Positions 1-7,376 of a stretch of 64,000 nucleotides of DNA are shown in pieces. A program made the translations under genes and the position numbers. Every line of letters starts with the position of its first letter. The first letter of the stretch is position 1. Source of the stretch: Nematostella vectensis (taxonomy: Eukaryota; Cnidaria; Anthozoa; Actiniaria; Edwardsiidae); assembly GCF_932526225.1 (NCBI RefSeq), contig NC_064034.1, positions 1,102,001-1,166,000 of the forward strand. The letters run 5' to 3'. The notes beneath the pieces are model-generated. The model had not been told where the DNA came from and made no database searches. It worked only from the letters and a program-made list of their open reading frames with translations.

Positions 1-720
1 AAAATAAAAACCCCGCAATTATTGATCACGCTACTGTCACATACAATGTGTTTTATGCATGTTAGCATTCTAGAAAGGCGCAAAATCGTTATTCGATGAA
101 AAGCGGGAGCCATGTGTTTGTACGAGTTTTGTTTGATATATAGTTCAGTTGATTGGGAAGAATTGTGAAAAATTTATTTAATCTATCCCCTTCGATTTTG
201 TCCTTCGAACAAAGGCTTTTTTGTTATTACCCTGCGACCAGAGACCCAGCTAAAAGAACCTTTACCTTGTGTTCCCCGGACTTAAAAGTCGCAGTTTTAC
301 TAGTCGCTTTTTCAGTACAAATTCAAACCAACAACACGAAAACCCAGAGACGCGAATCCAAATTTAAAGCAAGAGAATTAAAAGCTTTTCTAGCATTTTA
401 CTTGTTTTGTTTGCAAAATAACAACTTGAATTGGACTGAACCGTGTCTGAAAATGTCGATACCAAACCCATTTTATGTCTTTCATTGCCATAACGCCCTG
501 AGACGCCTGTAAAATATAGGCCCAACTCCAAAACGTCAGAAATGCAAACTAAACATCACCAGACCCGGATACTCATAGATTCCTCCAAGGCATAGACGAC
601 CTTCAAATAGAAATGACTCTTTTGTCAAAATATCAACCTTGATTTCTGACCAATTCATAAACAAATGCTTAAACTTAGAAACATTTCTTACCAAAAAAAG
701 ACACAAAATTCCGAACTACA
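1..720. other. Left flank with no supportable gene
   Basis: AT-rich sequence with no RNA gene, repeat array or convincing coding region. One 119-codon open frame on the plus strand (153-512) starts at a non-ATG codon, has no recognisable motif and low-complexity neighbours, so I do not call it. Confidence 0.5.
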
Positions 721-762
721 AATAGAGACAAGCAAACACAGATCAAGTCACAAATAGATACC

Positions 763-768
763 TTTATT
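763..768 (-). promoter_or_regulatory. Candidate poly(A) signal AATAAA
   Basis: The minus strand reads AATAAA here, followed about 10-30 nt downstream by a GT-rich stretch (735-755), which is the usual layout of an animal cleavage/polyadenylation site. It would end a minus-strand transcript coming from about 840-1210. The hexamer alone is common by chance, so the support is the layout only. Confidence 0.4.
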
Positions 769-835
769 GCGCTCCGTCAGGTTCCATTTTACAGCAATCA
801 GTCACAATAATCAATGCTAGAACCTCCATTAGAAG

Positions 836-1209
836 CTAGTCACCATATTTAGCCAATTTTGCATGCCTGTACTGCATCATGGGCGTCTTGGAAACACCTT
901 GACAGACAGGCGGGCAATCTCCTCCCCCAGAATCACAACAGTCTCTTTGCGCCGAAGCCAAACAAAACATTTCCAGGTCCAAGGAACCCAGAATAACCCT
1001 GAAAACAATTTTTGTAGAAGGTTGGGTAGCAAAGATGGCCCACATTGGAAAGTATGAGGCCATTCACCAGAAAATTCCTTTCTCACTTGGTGAAGCCCAG
1101 ACAAGGAATTATCCCATTGAATCAACCTCAGCGTGCAAACATTCATAAGCACAGCATTAATTATGCCCAAAAAGACTTTATGATGTCCTAAGGCACTCTC
1201 CAGAAGCAA
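836..1209 (-). other. Possible 3' part of a minus-strand transcript (unrecognised)
   Basis: Two overlapping open frames (877-1209 and 836-1063, 110 and 75 codons) precede the candidate poly(A) signal at 763-768. Neither translation resembles a family I know. The longer one is rich in Leu, Trp and Phe; the other ends in a Lys/Tyr-rich tail. It could be the last exon of a gene, a 3' UTR or a noncoding RNA. No splice site was clear enough to fix an exon boundary. Confidence 0.25.
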
Positions 1210-1311
1210 ATTACAAGCAAAACTGTTATAAGCAACAGGCTGTAGCAGTACCGTCGCTACAAAGAAAAGGCACCGCAGTGCATTGTTGGAAACTTCAAGG
1301 CATACCGTCTT

Positions 1312-1392
1312 GGGTCAGCGGTAGCTTAGCTTAACTGGTAGTGTTGGACTTGAAATAGGGGGGGAGGTTTCTGTTTTCAGTCTGTTTTTCTT
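1312..1392 (+). other. tRNA-like / SINE-head-like remnant
   Basis: A stretch resembling the 5' half of a tRNA: GGTAGCTTAGCTTAACTGG contains an A-box-like segment and is followed by an anticodon-arm-like segment ending in TTGAAAT, then a run of Gs and later TTTTTC. The expected B box is not recognisable. This could be a decayed tRNA gene or the head of a tRNA-derived SINE. It is weak, and not related to the tRNA-Pro array. Confidence 0.25.
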
Positions 1393-1737
1393 ACAATTTT
1401 GCTCAAAAGTACCCAGGAGTGAAAGGGTTGTAGTACTAAGCTTTAACCGGAAGTTGAACACCGGAAGTTGACAGGATGACCTAAGGATTGCTGTGTTGCA
1501 AAAGCACAGAAAGACCATAAAAAATACGGATTATTGATCCGATGATAAAGTTACGTCGGAGTCTCCACAATAACTCGTACATGCTTCTCATTCCCGAGTT
1601 AAAAACTGACGAAAGGAAATATGTATTGATACATTTTAACCACCGAATAACATACGAACGTTGGAAATTAACTATAAATGTGTTTAGTGTTGAACTGTAG
1701 ATTTCTATCTGAAGGAGTAGTTTTTGTTGTGCATCAG

Positions 1738-1910
1738 GTGGCGATGGGGCGGTATTTCAAGTGTTTATCCAAGGTCTCACTCATGTGTTGACGGCCAACA
1801 CTCCGACGATATCAGCTTCGTCGCGCAGATAAGCAACTTGGACTCGAGGGCGTTCGCCTGGGAGAAAAACAAACCGTACATCATTATCATATCCGCTGGG
1901 TGTTACTGGT
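1738..1910 (+). CDS. Possible internal exon, protein not recognised
   Basis: An open stretch of 57 codons lies between a pyrimidine-rich acceptor-like site (TTTTTGTTGTGCATCAG, ending 1737) and a good donor (CTG|GTAAGT, near 1910). In this frame the peptide contains SSVYPRSHSCVDGQHSDD, then FVAQISNLDS, and ends with an Ile-rich strand followed by SAGCY. I do not recognise the family. Support is the open frame plus both splice-like sites. The last ~56 bp and the donor are tandemly copied downstream, which suggests a gene end that has been disturbed. Confidence 0.3.
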
Positions 1911-2226
1911 AAGTATCGCCTGGGAGAAAAACGAACCGTACGTCATTATCATATCCGCTGGGTGTTACTGGTAGGAATCGCCAGGGAGAAAAACAAACCG
2001 TACTTCATTATCATATCCGCTGGGTGTTACTGGTAGGTATCGCCTGGGAGAAAAACAAACCGTACATCATTATCATATCTGCTGGGTGTTACTGGTAGGT
2101 ATAGCCTGGGAGAAAAACAAACCGTACATCATTATCATATCCGTTGGGTGTTACTGGTAGGTATCGCCTGGGGGAAAATCAAACCGTACGTCATTATCGT
2201 ATCCGCTGGGTGTTACTGGTAGGTAC
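1855..2226. repeat. 62-bp tandem repeat, six copies
   Basis: Units begin CGCCTGGGAGAAAAAC at about 1855, 1917, 1979, 2041, 2103 and 2165, with only a few substitutions between them. Each unit is the 3' end of the possible exon at 1738-1910 plus its GT donor (GTAAGT in the first copy, GTAGG in later ones) and a few intronic bases. Confidence 0.9.
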
Positions 2227-2335
2227 CGACTAGTTCTGGGTGGAAAATATGGATGATCAATATGGATGGATGGTGGCGGTCTTCATGATGGTGATCAAGT
2301 AACAATGGTTATTGTGAAATGATTGTGAGGTGATT

Positions 2336-2395
2336 CTGGCGATGATGATGATGATGATGATGACGACGACGACAATGATGATTATTATTATGGTA
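2336..2395. repeat. GAT/GAC/ATT trinucleotide simple repeat
   Basis: Imperfect run of GAT, then GAC, then ATT triplets. It extends as weaker GATGATC-rich sequence back to about 2250. Simple-sequence DNA with no other signal seen. Confidence 0.9.
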
Positions 2396-2630
2396 GTGTT
2401 AGTGAAGATATGATGGGTTTTGTGGTTTGATCGCCTTTTTCACTACCACAGGGTGACTGTCGGTGCCTTCGGGCTAAAGTCGAGCGTCCCTCCTTCGTTA
2501 CAAGTGACAGTAGATGAAGAGATTGTCCCTTTGGTACGTGATGATGATAGTAAGACGCATCCATTTCACTTCTACCTAAAACCTCAGGCATTGAGATCTG
2601 TCTTCAGGCTTAACATAGTTAAGAGCAACT

Positions 2631-2701
2631 CTCGGTACCGTGCTAACTAATATATGCAGTGGTGTACCAATAAAAAGCGGCCACACTCGGTACCGTGCTA
2701 A
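2631..2701. repeat. Short direct repeat around a KpnI-like palindrome
   Basis: ACTCGGTACCGTGCTAA-like sequence occurs at about 2631-2647 and again at 2685-2701, 54 bp apart. The intervening segment contains a CCAAT box also found in the array at 2906-3155. Probably the remains of a related tandem repeat. Confidence 0.5.
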
Positions 2702-2905
2702 GTGATGTACCTCTATGGAGCTGGATCGTGAGCTTTCGCTGCTTAAGGGAGGCAGCCAAATCGAATACTTTAATGAGAAGTTTATGTTTTGGGTCTGGGG
2801 AGGCTGGGTAATAAAGGGGCAGATCATCATGTGAGTGAGATGTTATCGCATTTTCTGTACCCTTGATTGGAATTGGCTCATGGGTGTTAGATCGATGATA
2901 TTGAA

Positions 2906-3155
2906 GATCACGTGCCGTATACTGAACCAATAAGAGCCCAGGGTTAAGATCACGTGCTGTATACAGGACCAATAAAAGCCCAGAGTTAAGATCACGTGCT
3001 GTATACTGAACCAATAGGAGCCCAGGGTTGAGATCACGTGCTGTATACTGAGGTTAAGATCACGTGCCGTATACTAAACCAATAAGAGCCCAGGGTTAAG
3101 ATCACGTGCTGTATACTAAACCAATAAGAGCACAGGGTTAACAGCACGTGTCGTA
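2906..3155. repeat. 42-bp tandem repeat with CACGTG and CCAAT boxes
   Basis: Units start GATCACGTG at 2906, 2948, 2990, 3032, 3058 and 3100, with a degenerate CACGTG near 3147. One unit (3032-3057) lacks 16 bp. Nearly every unit carries an E-box (TCACGTG context) and, 15-20 bp on, CCAATAAGAGCCCAG. Regularly spaced bHLH-type and NF-Y-type sites could act as an enhancer, or simply be a minisatellite. Confidence 0.85.
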
Positions 3156-3540
3156 TGTATGTTCTGCACGTCGTTCACGTTGTCGTCTTAATCTAGTTCA
3201 ACAGCTCCGGCAAGTCTCCCACCCACCAACGAATAAGTATAACGTCATCTGCACCGAAGCAGCCACCCCAATCTGCGCGATTTAGAACGCAGGATTCTCA
3301 CCAGTGGAAACCAGGTATTACCGCAGACCCCGGAAAGTCATGTGCTACTCTATTACTACGCGATACTTGATTTTCATTTGTTTTTAGAAGCTAATTGCTT
3401 CTAGTTCAACAAATTGGCCCCGACCGATCTACTGTATCTTGCGTTACATTATATTATGCCTTGTCTTCCAGTGTAGTAGATCTAGTTGTCTGTCTCCCTC
3501 GTCTTCCTGTTTGATGAAATTAGTTACCAGTTCCCCTGAT

Positions 3541-3727
3541 GGTGCCCTCATTCGCGCCCTCATCTGCGTATCTGCGTCCTCATTCGCGCCCTCATCTGCG
3601 TTCCCTTATCTGCGTCCTCATTCGCGCCCTCATTCGCGCCCTCATCTGCGTCCTCATTCGCGTCCTCATTGGCGTCCTCATTGGCGTCCTCATCTGCGTC
3701 CTCATTTGCGCACTCATCTGCGCACTA
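3541..3727. repeat. 12-bp minisatellite (CCTCATYYGCGY)
   Basis: About 15 imperfect copies of a 12-bp unit of the form CCTCATTCGCGC / CCTCATCTGCGT. Because 12 is a multiple of 3 it stays open in several frames, giving repetitive Arg-Pro-His-Ser or Ala-Leu-Ile-Arg peptides that are not evidence of a gene. Confidence 0.9.
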
Positions 3728-4518
3728 GTTGTCCAGCATCTCATCTTCAAGGAGGGCGATAGCTTCCCAAATGAGTCCTTGATCGTCTTATGCGATAGAC
3801 CAGCAGCCCGTTTTCCTGGTCTTCCTGTGTCGAACGTATTGTGTGTTTTACGGTTCCAGGGTCAAGTCTGTCAGGAGCACTCATGCTTGCAGCACACAGC
3901 AGGGTCGGCATCTGTGCGACCAGCACCGCGTCCGGCACTCGAATAGGCGTGGAAGGTTACTTAGAGATACACAGGGTTTACTGACCATTGAATTTAGTTT
4001 CACAAAGATCCATTGGCGTCGAAAGCTACACGGAGATACTTTAAAGGTTTAATGGCTCCTCCATTAACACAATAATTTCCCGGGTTATACCAAATCCTAT
4101 GCTTAAGATACACTCTCTGAATTTACTATTTTAAATCGTTTACAAACTACTTTTTGCGGGAAATATTTTCAAATTGATACTATGTAATTGCTATAACTAT
4201 GTAATTGCTCTTGGTATTACCTCGAATAGACGCCACCCTAGATCAGAACGTCATTGTAATTCATAAACAAGTGGTTGTAAAATATATTTGAATTATTTAT
4301 CACATTATTCCTTTGGAAAATGTTTCCGTCTTCACAAAAAGAAAAACTTCTTCTCTATAACTGAAATTTCTTGGCAAGGTAAACCTACAGTTTGAAGGAT
4401 CCAGTAACTGAAATACTAGGTTTAAACCCTCTAACGTACAATATGTACAGTTATAAGACTGGTTAACATCTGATATTTTTTAACATTTGAAATTAATTAA
4501 AAGCTGTCATAACAGCTA
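3728..4518. other. Non-coding flank left of the tRNA array
   Basis: AT-rich sequence without a supportable gene or repeat family. A short palindrome (AGCTGT CATA ACAGCT, about 4502-4517) lies immediately before the first tRNA-Pro remnant and marks the edge of array-derived DNA. Confidence 0.5.
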
Positions 4519-4554
4519 GCCTCTGACACTTAAAGCGAGAATCATACCACTAGA
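4519..4554 (-). pseudogene. tRNA-Pro remnant, 3' side of a split gene
   Basis: Matches the anticodon arm and D arm of the array's tRNA-Pro but lacks the T arm and the 3' acceptor strand, so the array edge lies inside this unit. The anticodon loop is degenerate (anticodon position reads TAA). The gene's 5' end continues beyond the transposon at 5348-5366. The last 9 bases (ACCACTAGA, 4546-4554) are the left target-site duplication. Confidence 0.8.
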
Positions 4555-4635
4555 TTCCCTGTTAGCAGAGGCCTCTTTTCTCTGTATTTCGCTTGGCTGG
4601 CGTTCGCTTGGAAAAGATACCTCTGCCATGGGTCG
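4555..4635 (+). repeat. MULE left terminal inverted repeat
   Basis: 81 bp; pairs with 5267-5347 in reverse complement at about 93% identity. It includes GGCCTCTTTTCTCTG and ends at CCATGGGTCG. Confidence 0.9.
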
Positions 4636-4714
4636 CAAGTTCGTTTGATCAAACCGCCGTCCACGATCGTGGACGAGATCCAGAGCGCATGCTACGTTCA
4701 TTAATTACTGGCCA

Positions 4715-5156
4715 CTATTTGAGCCCACAATGACTAGCGCATGCATGAAACGTATATCCGCTGCCGGATAATAAGCCCGCATTCGAAACGGCGTCCTCCG
4801 TAGAAATATCACGCGACGAATTATAAAAGAAGCCATTCAATGCCTTATCTTCATTCAGAATTTTCTCTCTTTTGACAAACGAGTCAATCTTCCGTTTACA
4901 GGTTTTGCATATTCTTCTGGGAATAGCTGATCTAAGTTTACCAAAACGTTTTGTAACATTTTCTTCGAATCCAACTGTGCGATATTTACATTGAAGAAAC
5001 TCGCCTGCCCAGATGTCTTGAAATTAATCCCACAAACAAGACAAAACTCGTCTTTGCTGCGTTTGTTTTTCAATCTTTTTAGTGACGTTTAGGTGATTGA
5101 AATTGAACAGTTGTTTTCTTTTTCCGAAGAGGAGAACTAACCGGAGTTTGATTCAT
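4715..5156 (-). pseudogene. Gene fragment inside the MULE with two C-x2-C knuckles
   Basis: From an ATG at 5154-5156 the minus strand encodes a basic, coding-like N-terminus (MNQTPVSSPLRKKK). Coding-like sequence then continues in other frames: FCLVCGINFK with Cys codons at 5041-5043 and 5032-5034, and later ICKTCKRKID with Cys codons at 4907-4909 and 4898-4900. That last frame stays open to a stop at 4715-4717. Distances between the three parts are not multiples of 3, so at least two frame breaks or unseen introns exist. Two C-x2-C pairs about 41 residues apart recall ZAD-like zinc-binding domains. It may be host sequence captured by the element or the relic of an element-encoded protein; I cannot tell which. 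Confidence 0.5.
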
Positions 5157-5266
5157 GATTTCCGACTAAACCCATGCAAAGCATATTGACAGCTTTCGCG
5201 CGATGGTACGGGTTTTGGCACGTCGGTCGCTTATTAAAGCTCACGCATGCGCAACAGAAACAGTTT

Positions 5267-5347
5267 CGACCCATGGCAGAGGTATCTTTTCCTCGCGAAA
5301 TCCAGCCTAGCGAAATACAGAGAAAAGAGGCCTCTGCTAGCAGGGAA
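5267..5347 (-). repeat. MULE right terminal inverted repeat
   Basis: Reverse complement of 4555-4635. It ends CAGGGAA directly against the right copy of the 9-bp duplication. Confidence 0.9.
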
Positions 5348-5366
5348 ACCACTAGACCACTGAGCC
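5348..5366 (-). pseudogene. tRNA-Pro remnant, 5' side of the gene split by the MULE
   Basis: Holds the 5' acceptor strand and the start of the D arm of the gene whose other part is at 4519-4554. The 5' flank (5367 onward) is the normal array spacer, so transposition happened after the unit joined the array. Confidence 0.85.
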
Positions 5367-5439
5367 TTGAATAGATACAGAACAAAAAAATCAGATATTT
5401 GGACATTAGTTCAGTAACTGAAACAAAAACACAAAGAAA

Positions 5440-5511
5440 GGGCTCAGACGGGAATCGAACCCGTGGCCTCTCGCACCCGAAGCGAGAATCATACCACTAG
5501 ACCACTGAGTC
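5440..5511 (-). tRNA. tRNA-Pro (CGG), near-consensus edge unit
   Basis: First whole unit of the array. It differs from the CGG consensus at one base in the acceptor (pair 2-71 becomes A/C). All other stems pair. Confidence 0.75.
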
Positions 5512-5584
5512 ATGGATAGATACTGTCCAAAAAATCAGATATTTAGACATTGGTTCAGCAACTGAAACAAAAACACAAAATAAA

Positions 5585-5656
5585 GGGCTCAGGCGGGAAC
5601 CGAACCCGTGCCCTCTCGCACCCAAAGCGAGAATCATACCACTAGACCACTGAGCC
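5585..5656 (-). tRNA. tRNA-Pro (TGG), variant edge unit
   Basis: Anticodon arm and acceptor are intact. Several changes in the T arm and variable region (AGGCGGGAACCG and GTGCCCT on the plus strand) weaken the B box, so it may be inactive. Confidence 0.55.
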
Positions 5657-5729
5657 TTGTATAGATACTGAACAAAAAATCTGATATTTGGACATTGGTT
5701 CAGTAACTGAAACAAAAACACAAAACAAA

Positions 5730-5801
5730 GTGCGCTTACGGGAATCGAACAAGTAGCCACTCGCACCAGAAGCGAGATTCATACCACTAGACCACTGAGC
5801 C
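5730..5801 (-). pseudogene. tRNA-Pro-derived relic with anticodon CTG
   Basis: The anticodon loop reads TTCTGGT, giving CTG (Gln-type), because of one change in a CGG-type loop. The acceptor 3' strand and T arm are badly altered, so it is almost surely a relic of the older array edge. Confidence 0.7.
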
Positions 5802-5875
5802 TTGGATAGATACTGTCCAAAAAAATCAGATATTTAGACATTGGTTCAGCAACTGAAACAAAAACACAAAAGAAA

Positions 5876-5947
5876 GGGTTCAGACGGGAATCGAACCCGT
5901 GGCCTCTCGCACCCAAAGCGAGAATCATACCACTAGACCACTGAGCC
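5876..5947 (-). tRNA. tRNA-Pro (TGG), one-base variant
   Basis: Identical to the TGG consensus except for one acceptor base (GGGTTC instead of GGGCTC on the plus strand). Confidence 0.75.
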
Positions 5948-6736
5948 TTGGACAGATACTGACCAAAAAATCAGATATTTGTACATTGGTTCAGTAACTG
6001 AAACAAAAACACAAAACAAAGGGCTCAGACGGGAATCCAACCCGTGGTCTCTCGCACCCAACGCGAGAATCATACCACAAGACCACTGAGCCTTGGATAT
6101 ATACTGACCAAAAATCAGATATGTGGACATTGGTTCAGAAACTGAAACAAAAACACAAAAGAAAGCCCTTAGACAGGAATCGAACCCGTGGCCTCTCGCA
6201 CCCAAAGCTAGAACCATACCACTAGACCACTGAGCCTTGAATAGATACTGTACAAAAAATCAGATATGTGGACATTGGTTCAGTAACTGAAACAAAAACA
6301 CAAAAGAAAGGGCTCAGACGGGAATCGAACTAGTGGCCTCCCGCGATCAAAGCCAGAATCATACCACTAGACCACTGAGCCTTGAATAGATACTCCGTCC
6401 AAAAAAGATTGGACATTAGTTCAGTGACTGAAACAAAAACACAAAAGAAAGGGCTCAGACGGGAATCGAACTCGTGGCCTCTCGCACCCAAAGCCAGAAT
6501 CATACCACGAGACCACTGAGCCTTGAAAAGATACTCCGTCCAAAAAAGATTGGACATTAGTTTAGTAACTAAAACAAAAACACAAAAGAAAGGGCTCAGA
6601 CTGGAATCTGCTCCATGGCCTCTCGCACCCAAAGAGAGAATCATACAACTAGACCGCTGAACCTTGTATAGATACTGTCCAAAAAATCAGATATGTGGAC
6701 ATTGGTTCAGTAACTGAAACAAAAACACAAAACAAA

Positions 6737-6808
6737 GGGCTCAGACGGGAATCGAACCCGTGGCCTCTCGCACCCAAAGCGAGAATCATACCACTAGACC
6801 ACTGAGCC
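6737..6808 (-). tRNA. tRNA-Pro (TGG), consensus gene
   Basis: Reads CCA codons (and other CCN by wobble). The 72-nt gene folds fully: 7-bp acceptor GGCTCAG/CTGAGCC, a D arm typical of eukaryotic tRNA-Pro, anticodon arm CTCGC-TTTGGGT-GCGAG, T arm ACGGG-TTCGATT-CCCGT, discriminator C73, no encoded CCA. The A box (TGGTCTAGTGG) and B box (GGTTCGATTCC) match pol III consensus. Downstream lie TTTT and TTTTT runs. This is the reference for the other TGG entries. Whether any single copy is expressed cannot be seen from sequence. Confidence 0.92.
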
Positions 6809-6881
6809 TTGGATATATACTGACCAAAAAATCAGATATTTGGACATTGGTTCAGAAACTGAAACAAAAACACAACAGAAA

Positions 6882-6953
6882 GCCCTCAGACAGGAATCGA
6901 ACACGTGGCTTCTCTCACCCAAAGCTAGAATCATACCACTAGACAGCTGAGGC
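6882..6953 (-). pseudogene. Acceptor-flipped tRNA-Pro relic (type example)
   Basis: Type copy of a common class. The 5' acceptor reads GCCTCAG and the 3' strand CTGAGGGC, so pair 2-71 is C-G instead of G-C while pair 1-72 is lost (G/G). U8 is replaced by C, and anticodon-stem pair 29-41 is A/G (plus-strand AAGCTAG). The anticodon is still TGG. Loss of U8 and the stem mismatch argue against function. Members of this class alternate with consensus genes across the array, e.g. at 37248, 39117 and 43131. Confidence 0.75.
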
Positions 6954-7026
6954 TAGGATACCTACTGTCCAAAAATTCAGATATTTGGACGTTGGTTTAG
7001 AAGCTGGAACAAAAACACAAAAGAAA

Positions 7027-7098
7027 GGGCTCAGACGGGAATCGAACCCGTGGCCTCTCGCACCCGAAGCAAGAATCATACCACTAGACCACTGAGCC
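7027..7098 (-). tRNA. tRNA-Pro (CGG), G-U stem variant
   Basis: As the CGG consensus but with base 29 C to T, giving a T29-G41 wobble pair. Likely tolerated. The same variant occurs at 9032, 10184, 20766, 23479, 35808, 51017 and 54185. Confidence 0.8.
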
Positions 7099-7165
7099 TT
7101 GGATAGGCACTGTCCAAAAAACATTGTACATTAGTTCAGTAACTGAAACAAAAACACAAAAGAAA

Positions 7166-7237
7166 GGGCTCAGACGGGAATCGAACCCGTGGCCTCTCGC
7201 ACCCGAAGCGAGAATCATACCACTAGACCACTGAGCC
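7166..7237 (-). tRNA. tRNA-Pro (CGG), consensus gene
   Basis: Reads CCG codons. Identical to the TGG consensus gene except for the first anticodon base (loop TTCGGGT). All stems, A and B boxes and C73 are intact. Its downstream spacer begins CTTTCTTTTGTGTTTTTG, giving two T-runs. Reference for the other CGG entries. Confidence 0.92.
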
Positions 7238-7304
7238 TTGGATAGGCACTGTCCAAAAAACATTGCACATTAGTTCAGTAACTGAAAGAAAAACACAAAA
7301 GAAA

Positions 7305-7376
7305 GGGCTCAGACAGGAATCTAACTAGTGGCCTCTCGCACTCAAAGCCAGAATCATACCACTTGACCACTGAGCT
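7305..7376 (-). pseudogene. tRNA-Pro-derived relic with anticodon TGA
   Basis: The anticodon loop reads TTTGAGT (Ser-type TGA). The stem carries the G/G mismatch of the CCAG class, and the T arm has changes, so decoding activity is unlikely. Confidence 0.7.

Larger units (their letters stand above)
4555..5347. mobile_element. Non-autonomous Mutator-like (MULE) element, 793 bp
   Basis: The ends are inverted repeats of about 81 bp starting TTCCCTG, differing at about six positions. The element is flanked by a 9-bp duplication, ACCACTAGA, at 4546-4554 and 5348-5356. Long terminal inverted repeats with a 9-bp duplication fit Mutator-like elements best (hAT elements make 8 bp, mariner TA, piggyBac TTAA). 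No transposase was recognised, so it would need one in trans. Removing it and one duplication rejoins a tRNA-Pro D arm exactly, which fixes both ends. The interior holds a broken gene fragment and three GCATGC-type motifs (4685, about 4737, 5245). Confidence 0.85.

Noticed and set aside
153-512. 119-codon plus-strand frame as a gene
   Set aside because: No ATG at its start, no recognisable motif and no supporting splice or poly(A) signals.
2576-3037. Minus-strand frames over the 42-bp repeat (e.g. repeated YTARDLNPG-like peptide)
   Set aside because: 42 is a multiple of 3, so the repeat stays open by arithmetic. No other coding feature.
3439-3946. Arg/Pro/His- or Ile/Leu/Arg-repeat protein frames
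   Set aside because: Produced by the 12-bp minisatellite, which stays open in several frames.
4555-5347. hAT or Merlin element instead of a MULE
   Set aside because: hAT gives 8-bp duplications with short inverted repeats. Here the duplication is 9 bp (the bases on either side differ) and the inverted repeats are ~81 bp. Merlin (8-9 bp) is not fully excluded.
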